From Enterococcus sp. DIV1094 (GTDB lineage: Bacteria; Bacillota; Bacilli; Lactobacillales; Enterococcaceae): 64,000 nt of DNA. Below, one piece after another: positions 58,377 to 64,000 of the stretch; position 1 is the first letter of the stretch, and each line of letters begins with the position of its first letter. The notes beneath the pieces are model-generated. The model worked only from the letters and a program-made list of their open reading frames with translations, was not told the DNA's origin and did no database searches. The DNA lies in assembly GCF_017316305.2 (NCBI RefSeq), contig NZ_CP147250.1, forward strand, positions 2,603,001 to 2,667,000, given 5' to 3'. Both the position numbers and the translations under genes were made by a program.

Positions 58377-60962
58377 ATGAATAAAATCAAACTAATGAGC
58401 ATATTTAGCGTCATCTTGTTGCTCTTGTATTTTCCAGTGAGTGTTTATGCTACTTTTAATGATTATATGCTCGATGAGATACATCAAGGAAAGAGCTTAC
58501 GTGCATGGTTGTATGACGAAGGAGAAAACGCAATCTCTCAACAGATCAGTGCTACACCACAAGTAGATAGTTCTTTAGGGGTTAATGTGGGGGATAGTGT
58601 AAGTTTTTCGATTAATATTCCTACCTATGCCCTTGTAACAGATCAAGGTGGTTGGATTCCAGCACTTACGGGAGGTAAGAGTGGAAATACGCCTGTACCC
58701 AATTACTTTTATACTCAGATGCGTTATGGAAAGGCACCTAATCTGTCAGGTAATTTTAGCATAGGTGAGGTGACTGCGACAAATCTTCCTTCGGGAGTGA
58801 CCATTAGTAGGGTAATTGGCCCGACCACGGGAAATCTTACAAGAGTTGATGTGACAGTTACTAGGACACAGATGAGTGCTACAAATGGTCATACTAACTC
58901 AATCAATCTTAACTTGAGTTCGCTTTATTTAGATACATGGGCAATTGATCCAACAACTGCTGATTTTTTTGGAAACAATCCGATTAATGTAGGGGGCATT
59001 ACACTTACTGATCTTAATTTGGGCACATTGTCACTGCGGACAAAAAATTCAATCAGAGTGAGATATATCGATGAGGCAGGTAATGAACTCCGAGATCCGT
59101 TAATAGAACAAATGGAGGTTGGACAAAACTATGCGTATACACCACCAGCCATTCCGGGATATACCTTTAGCAGATTATCATCTGGAAGCGCAAGTGCTTC
59201 TGGTCAGATGGCAGCTGGGACTGAAACGGTTGTTGAGTTTGTTTATACAAAGAATCCAACAGCAGGTGGAGCGATCACAGTAAATCATGAATTTATCGGC
59301 AATTCTACTCTGAATACAAGTGAGACATTCACAAATGTAGGAAACGTGGGCGATCGGTTTGAATTGACGCCTAGAACAGAAGCCGGTTGGCGAGTAAAAG
59401 ATTTGCCACAAGTGACAGTAACAGAACAAGCGCAAACCGTAACGATCACTTATGAACGTGAAACAGGCGGAGCGATCACGGTGAATCATGAATTTATTGG
59501 TGACACCACTTTGAATACAAGTGAGACATTCACAAATGTAGGAAACGTGGGCGATCGGTTTGAATTGACACCACGAACAGAAGCCGGATGGCGAGTAAAA
59601 GGTGAGTTGCCACAAGTGACGGTGACAGAACAAGCCCAAACGGTGACAATCCAATACGAGCGACAAACTGGAGGTGCAATCACCGTAAATCATGAATTCA
59701 TAGGCGATTCTTCTCTGAATACGAGCGAAGTGATTACAGATGTTGGGAATGTGGGTGATCGGTTTGAATTGACGCCACGAACAGAAGCCGGATGGCGAGT
59801 AAAAGGTGAGTTGCCACAAGTGACGGTGACAGAACAAGCACAAACGGTGACAATCCAATACGAGCGACAAACTGGAGGTGCAATCACCGTAAATCATGAA
59901 TTCATAGGCGATTCTTCTCTGAATACGAGCGAAGTGATTACAGATGTTGGGAATGTGGGTGATCGGTTTGAATTGACGCCACGAACAGAAGCCGGATGGC
60001 GAGTAAAAGGTGAGTTGCCACAAGTGACGGTGACAGAACAAGCACAAACGGTGACAATCCAATACGAGCGACAAACTGGAGGTGCAATCACCGTAAATCA
60101 TGAATTCATAGGCGATTCCTCACTGAATACGAGCGAAGTGATTACAGATGTTGGGAATGTGGGTGATCGGTTTGAATTGACGCCACGAACAGAAGCAGGG
60201 TGGCGAGTAAAAGGTGAGTTGCCACAAGTGACGGTGACAGAACAAGCCCAAACGGTGACAATCCAATACGAGCGACAAACTGGAGGTGCAATCACCGTAA
60301 ATCATGAATTCATAGGCGATTCTTCTCTGAATACGAGCGAAGTGATTACAGATGTTGGGAATGTGGGTGATCGGTTTGAATTGACGCCACGAACAGAAGC
60401 CGGGTGGCGAGTAAAAGGTGAGTTGCCACAAGTGACGGTGACGGAACAAGCACAAGCGGTGACGATCCAATACGAGCGTAAAGTCGGTGGTCAAGTAGCC
60501 GTTAATCATATTTTTGAGGAAGCACCTGAAAAAAATCGAATGGAAATTCTACTTGGAAAATGGGGAGAAGCTTTTAAGGCAGAGCCAATGGAAATAGATG
60601 GTTGGGAAGTCAAAGAAATCATCGGGCAACCTACTGGTGTGTTTACTGATGATGAGCAAGAAATAAAATTCATCTATGTCAAAAATGAAGAGACCTCAGA
60701 AAAAGAGGAGGGTAAACCCAATGATAAAGAACCTGAAACAAAACCTGAAACAAAACCTGAAACAAAACCTGAAACAAAACCAGGGAAAGAGGTAAATAAC
60801 AAGAAACCATCAATCGAAAAAAATGATGGGGTCAAAACCAGAAGAAAGCAAGAGAATCGTTCATTACCAAAGTTAAATGGTCAAGCAGACATTTATTTAA
60901 CTATAGTAGGAACATCTATCGTCGCCTTTGTCCTATGGAAAAAGCTAAAAAAAGCAAACTAA
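58377..60962 (+). CDS. Surface protein with MucBP domain, six tandem repeats and a degenerate sorting-type tail
   Basis: 861 aa. Signal peptide (1 to about 26, cleaved near VYA), an N-terminal domain of about 200 residues with no clear family, a MucBP domain (about 227-295, IRVRYIDEAGNELRDP), six 67-68-residue repeats plus a degenerate seventh, PETK repeats (about 785-800) and a C-terminal membrane helix with a Lys tail. Before the helix is SLPKLNGQAD, where a sortase LPxTG motif would sit, but the T is an L. Likely an adhesin for cell-cell contact during transfer, like PrgB by position, but this is inference. Confidence 0.88.
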   Translation: MNKIKLMSIFSVILLLLYFPVSVYATFNDYMLDEIHQGKSLRAWLYDEGENAISQQISATPQVDSSLGVNVGDSVSFSINIPTYALVTDQGGWIPALTGGKSGNTPVPNYFYTQMRYGKAPNLSGNFSIGEVTATNLPSGVTISRVIGPTTGNLTRVDVTVTRTQMSATNGHTNSINLNLSSLYLDTWAIDPTTADFFGNNPINVGGITLTDLNLGTLSLRTKNSIRVRYIDEAGNELRDPLIEQMEVGQNYAYTPPAIPGYTFSRLSSGSASASGQMAAGTETVVEFVYTKNPTAGGAITVNHEFIGNSTLNTSETFTNVGNVGDRFELTPRTEAGWRVKDLPQVTVTEQAQTVTITYERETGGAITVNHEFIGDTTLNTSETFTNVGNVGDRFELTPRTEAGWRVKGELPQVTVTEQAQTVTIQYERQTGGAITVNHEFIGDSSLNTSEVITDVGNVGDRFELTPRTEAGWRVKGELPQVTVTEQAQTVTIQYERQTGGAITVNHEFIGDSSLNTSEVITDVGNVGDRFELTPRTEAGWRVKGELPQVTVTEQAQTVTIQYERQTGGAITVNHEFIGDSSLNTSEVITDVGNVGDRFELTPRTEAGWRVKGELPQVTVTEQAQTVTIQYERQTGGAITVNHEFIGDSSLNTSEVITDVGNVGDRFELTPRTEAGWRVKGELPQVTVTEQAQAVTIQYERKVGGQVAVNHIFEEAPEKNRMEILLGKWGEAFKAEPMEIDGWEVKEIIGQPTGVFTDDEQEIKFIYVKNEETSEKEEGKPNDKEPETKPETKPETKPETKPGKEVNNKKPSIEKNDGVKTRRKQENRSLPKLNGQADIYLTIVGTSIVAFVLWKKLKKAN
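59265..60485 (+). repeat. 204-bp tandem repeats, six units
   Basis: Units start at 59265 (201 bp), 59466, 59670, 59874, 60078 and 60282; a diverged seventh follows at 60486. Each codes GGAITVNHEFIGD... ending in VTIQYERQT. Units 3-6 are almost identical in DNA, while 1 and 2 differ (SETFTN for SEVITD), which suggests recent homogenisation or duplication of the 3' units. Confidence 0.95.
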
Positions 60963-61009
60963 ATTTAAAAACCAATGATGACACTCTACTAGTTTAAAGG
61001 AGGAATTCG

Positions 61010-61570
61010 ATGATCACAAATGAACAGCCAGATCCAGAGGTAAAGATGCTACAAAAAACATCCCTGAAATCACCCAAAATTGGTTTTATGGGACTGAAGT
61101 ATTTAGGAAGATTTGTCGTCAAAGTAACGAAGATGATCAAAAATAGAATCACAAAAAAGAAAGAAAAAGAGCAATCACCAATAGAAGCATCTGCGAATAC
61201 GACGAAGTCAGCAAAAAAACAACCTGTCAAAATGGAAGCTTCAAAAGAAAAAGCTCCTGTTGTAAAAAATATTGCAACAAAAACCAATCGGAACCTTTTT
61301 CAGTTTTTATACAAATTAGGAGCGAACTTCATGAAGTTTGATCTTTTGAAAAGTATAAAAACATTGGGTATCAGCGCAACATCTCAACAACGAAGAATTA
61401 AATCTGCCGAAGCTAAAACGGTGAAGGCGGCCAAACAACAATCTGTTTCTAAAATCAAAAAATTAAGTTTTGCTTCAGTAAAAAAAGAGGCAATCAGTAA
61501 AAGTAATAAAATCAATCAGTTGTCTAAAAATAATCAATTAACAAGAAGACCGTCGTTGCAGCGATCATAA
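61010..61570 (+). CDS. Small basic hypothetical protein
   Basis: 186 aa, rich in Lys, Ser and Thr, no signal, with only short hydrophobic stretches (FMGLKYLGRFVVKV). AAGGAGG precedes the ATG at 61010. The KxxAISKSNKI stretch near its C-terminus resembles the KAISKSNN end of the giant 1,460-aa protein, hinting at a shared tail. No family recognised; in the transfer operon by strand and spacing. Confidence 0.7.
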   Translation: MITNEQPDPEVKMLQKTSLKSPKIGFMGLKYLGRFVVKVTKMIKNRITKKKEKEQSPIEASANTTKSAKKQPVKMEASKEKAPVVKNIATKTNRNLFQFLYKLGANFMKFDLLKSIKTLGISATSQQRRIKSAEAKTVKAAKQQSVSKIKKLSFASVKKEAISKSNKINQLSKNNQLTRRPSLQRS

Positions 61571-61617
61571 AGAATTTTTAAGTATCATTTTGGGACATCA
61601 CGATTGGAGGAGAAATA

Positions 61618-61791
61618 ATGGAACATGATCGTATGCGTGATGAACAACGAAGAGTAGGCCGCGAAGCCAAGCGAATCCAAACAATGAAGAGGATAGAAGA
61701 AAACAAGAGAGAACAAGAACGTGTCTATTTAGAGAGTGTCCGATCATCAGAGGGGTTCAAACGTTCGTTACAAAAGAAGAATAAAAAATAG
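61618..61791 (+). CDS. Small charged hypothetical protein (57 aa)
   Basis: 57 aa, nearly half Arg, Lys and Glu, predicted helical (RRVGREAKRIQTMKRI). It has a good GGAGGAG at 61606-61612, 5 bases before the ATG, and a clean stop. It sits in the 283-base space between two other operon genes on the same strand. No family recognised. Confidence 0.65.
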   Translation: MEHDRMRDEQRRVGREAKRIQTMKRIEENKREQERVYLESVRSSEGFKRSLQKKNKK

Positions 61792-61865
61792 GAAATAAGT
61801 CATTTTGTTCATGGATAATATCACGAAGATAGTTAAAGGATTTCTTTAAGAAAGTGGGAATGACA

Positions 61866-63044
61866 ATGGATGAACAACTCGTAAAATTAAATCAAAGAAT
61901 TGAACGTATAAAAGATATAAATGATCCTGAGTACGATCGCTTAGTAGCAGAGAGAAATAACGTGCGACAGCTGATCGCTGCACGAGATCAAATACAGCCG
62001 ATTGCTTCATCAAGTGCATCGAGAGATACTGAAGTAAAAAATGATCCTGAGAAGATTGAGAAATTAACAGAAAAAATTTCAGAGATACAAGCGAAAATAG
62101 ATCGCCTCAAAGATATGAGCGATTTCCGCTATGATGAATATGAAGCAGAAAAAGCAAAGTTAATCAGAGAAAGAGAAGCAGAAAGAATTAAAATTGGTAA
62201 AAGTAGTAAATTGAAAAAAAGTACAGATTTGTCTAGCCAAATGAAAGAGATGTCGCCAACCGTTCGAGCAGATTTAAAAAAAGCAAAAAAAATGATCCAT
62301 CGTGATCTTGACGAGCAATTTGAAAAATTATCTGTTTTTTTTGATCAGTATGGTTCATCAAAGGATGAAAAAAACATCAAGGAATTAGGTAATAAAATCG
62401 AAATGCATAAAAAAAGATATGACTTTAAGATGGATTCTAGTTTTAATGACGCGAGTTTCTATGGCAAGTTCAAGCAACATGAAAAACAAAGTGAATTAGC
62501 GCTTAATAACTTTATCGAAAACTGGAAAGAAGATCAAGCTTACTATCGAAATACTCATTCCGTTTTTGAAAAAATTCATGAGTTAAAAGAAAACATCGTA
62601 AAAAATCATAACTTAGAAAAGTACAGTATGAAACTCAATACGAAACAAAATGAATTAGCCGAATTAAAAAGTAAAAAACAACGAATCAATTTTTTTAGTA
62701 AGTATATTTTTAACCGGCAAAAATATCGCCAATTAAAAAATCAGATCAATGAATTGAAAAATGATTTAGATATTGTACAGAAAGCTCGATCGTTAGCTAT
62801 GAAAGGAGATCATGCAAAAGCAGAGGCTTTATTCAATGTGAGTGATCGCACGAGGACTTCACATGAAGTGAAGCAACGAAGACTGACTCAAAAAACTTTA
62901 CCCCCTTCCTTAGCCACAAGTATTCCTAGTCCTAGTAAGCTACAAAACAAAATGGAGGCAAGCATAAGCAAATCAGCAGAAATCATGCAACGCAAGAGTT
63001 CAGAGAAATTACGTAGTTCTTCCCCTAAAGAGCAACGTGTATAA
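61866..63044 (+). CDS. Coiled-coil hypothetical protein
   Basis: 392 aa, long charged helices throughout, no signal or membrane segment. Two parallel segments near the N-terminus, IERIKDINDPEYDRLVAE (about residues 13-30) and IDRLKDMSDFRYDEYEAE (about 78-95), show internal duplication. The start at ATG 61866 is preferred because AAAGTGGGA lies 6 bases upstream; the in-frame ATG at 61860 is nearly in contact with it. The Ser/Pro-rich end (SIPSPSKLQ) is likely disordered. A hairpin follows, possibly ending the operon. Confidence 0.76.
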   Translation: MDEQLVKLNQRIERIKDINDPEYDRLVAERNNVRQLIAARDQIQPIASSSASRDTEVKNDPEKIEKLTEKISEIQAKIDRLKDMSDFRYDEYEAEKAKLIREREAERIKIGKSSKLKKSTDLSSQMKEMSPTVRADLKKAKKMIHRDLDEQFEKLSVFFDQYGSSKDEKNIKELGNKIEMHKKRYDFKMDSSFNDASFYGKFKQHEKQSELALNNFIENWKEDQAYYRNTHSVFEKIHELKENIVKNHNLEKYSMKLNTKQNELAELKSKKQRINFFSKYIFNRQKYRQLKNQINELKNDLDIVQKARSLAMKGDHAKAEALFNVSDRTRTSHEVKQRRLTQKTLPPSLATSIPSPSKLQNKMEASISKSAEIMQRKSSEKLRSSSPKEQRV

Positions 63045-63048
63045 AAAA

Positions 63049-63087
63049 GTATCTCTAATTGATAAAAATTTTATCAATTAGGGATAC
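63049..63087. terminator. Hairpin after the coiled-coil gene
   Basis: GTATCTCTAATTGATAAAA pairs with TTTTATCAATTAGGGATAC with one mismatch pair. No T-run follows, so the transcript end is likely but not certain. It divides the operon from the next secreted-protein gene. Confidence 0.65.
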
Positions 63088-63190
63088 CAATGATTAATTG
63101 TCTGACGAATCGTCACGTTGTTTAATTATAAGAACTCTAACAAAGAAAAAATATTCGCTTATTGCAATAGCTAAAAGTTAAGGAGTACCA

Positions 63191-64000
63191 ATGAAAAGCA
63201 AAATTAATAGTAATAAAACAATCATCTTAATGACCGTAATTGTTGTTCTTTTGACCCATCTGCCTTTTCATTTTGCCTATGGATCAGAAACTAGTGAATC
63301 CGCTCCTGAAAACCAAAACGATCTAGGTTTAGGAATAGAGAGAAATGCAACAATCACATTTGAAGCAAGTCCTTCAGAAGGTGGTAGACCTATTTCTATG
63401 CCTCATATAACTCCGCCAGGGGGAAGTTTATTATACACTATCAGTGCAAATCCGAACCAAGGGTTTCGTTTTGTTCGATGGGAGCTAATCAATGGAGGGA
63501 GTGCTTCGATAAGCAATCTAAATGCAGAAACAACAAGTCTTAATATTGCTACAGGAGGCCCTATAGGACCACCAGTGCATGAGACGGTAACGATACGAGC
63601 AATATATGAGAGGGTTTACAACTTAAATTTCCAATCTTCTCCAAATGCTGGAGGAAATCCAAGAGCGGATCAAACAATACTTTCGCAAGGTGAAACGACC
63701 ACGATCCATGCCAATGTTTCGAATGGATATCGCTTTGTTCAGTGGGAACCTGTTTCTGGAAACACGACTATCGCTAACCGAACGAGTCCAAGTACGTCTA
63801 TTACGATGGGGGCAGGAGATACGACGATTCGAGCAGTTTACGAACAAATCACCCATAGTTTGAGCGTGCAAGCCAACCCGGCGATTGGTGGCAATCCCAC
63901 GGCTTCAGCCTCATCTGGTGTACAAGGAGCAACCATCAATTTGAACGCGAATCCAGCGGTCGGATATCGGTTTATCAATTGGCAGTTTCAAACACAAAAT
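63191..64000 (+). CDS. Secreted protein with bacterial-repeat domains (3' end cut by window)
   Basis: At least 270 codons, open to the window edge. AAGGAG lies 7 bases before the ATG. A hydrophobic signal core (residues about 10-32) ends in FAYG. Three copies of a roughly 70-residue module follow, each with the pattern GYRF-[VI]-x-W and ending IRAxYE, matching the Flg_new_2 / InlB-B type bacterial repeat of surface proteins. Probably a wall-linked adhesin; any C-terminal anchor lies outside the window. Confidence 0.85.
   Translation, partial: MKSKINSNKTIILMTVIVVLLTHLPFHFAYGSETSESAPENQNDLGLGIERNATITFEASPSEGGRPISMPHITPPGGSLLYTISANPNQGFRFVRWELINGGSASISNLNAETTSLNIATGGPIGPPVHETVTIRAIYERVYNLNFQSSPNAGGNPRADQTILSQGETTTIHANVSNGYRFVQWEPVSGNTTIANRTSPSTSITMGAGDTTIRAVYEQITHSLSVQANPAIGGNPTASASSGVQGATINLNANPAVGYRFINWQFQTQN

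Noticed and set aside
59178..60101. 307-codon open frame on the minus strand across the MucBP repeats
   Set aside because: It is the complement of a codon-constrained tandem repeat; the protein is just a repeated shadow, with no ribosome site, and the plus strand has a full surface-protein gene.

Overview
The window looks like chromosome of a low-GC Gram-positive lactic acid bacterium, most likely an Enterococcus; the species cannot be fixed by eye. Supporting signs are the fused RNase PH / XTP pyrophosphatase gene, a water-forming NADH oxidase of the Nox type, FabT-like operators between fabI and a FabZ-family dehydratase, CGAAC-N4-GTTCG SOS boxes, frequent strong AGGAGG ribosome sites with TTG or GTG starts, and many compact Rho-independent terminators.

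Bases 1-38,000 are mostly core genome. In order they hold: pheT (5' end cut by the window), trpS, a polar amino-acid ABC transporter, murI with rph-rdgB and a phosphoesterase, a CBS-domain c-di-AMP-type sensor, an MscS channel, ilvE, divergent fabI/fabZ, a cyclophilin lipoprotein, a MupG/DUF871-family gene, an alpha/beta hydrolase, obg, a DUF1269 protein, rnz with a short-chain dehydrogenase and lapA, recJ-apt, a two-LexA-box small membrane protein, lexA divergent from ynzC-tkt, a GH73 glucosaminidase with LysM, cysK, perR, nox, dnaD-nth. Two nearly identical ISL3-family insertion sequences (21,275-22,791 and 30,801-32,316) lie in the same orientation about 9.5 kb apart. Each has its own 8-bp target duplication, and the second carries a 1-base frameshift in its transposase.

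From about 38 kb the window becomes accessory: a lipoprotein, an Mga/AtxA-like regulator, a secreted AA10 lytic polysaccharide monooxygenase with two FnIII domains and a chitin-binding module, and a second Mga-like regulator.

The last 20 kb (44,169 to the window end) is a tightly packed, one-direction type IV secretion / conjugation module. It has a VirD4-type coupling ATPase, a Maff2/VirB2-like small membrane protein, a VirB6/TrbL-like membrane protein, PrgI, VirB4, and a 1,118-aa PrgK-like wall hydrolase (lysozyme-like plus CHAP). Six cargo genes and one truncated gene follow. They include a 1,460-aa membrane protein with a 78-bp repeat array, an 861-aa MucBP-type surface protein with six 67-68-aa repeats, two basic proteins, a coiled-coil protein and the start of a secreted bacterial-repeat protein. 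No integrase, relaxase, replication gene or attachment site is visible, so the element type and its right end are unresolved. The order VirD4 - Maff2-like - VirB6 - PrgI - VirB4 - hydrolase resembles the Tn1549-like ICE backbone. The repeat-rich cargo behind it is the least explained and most interesting part of the window.
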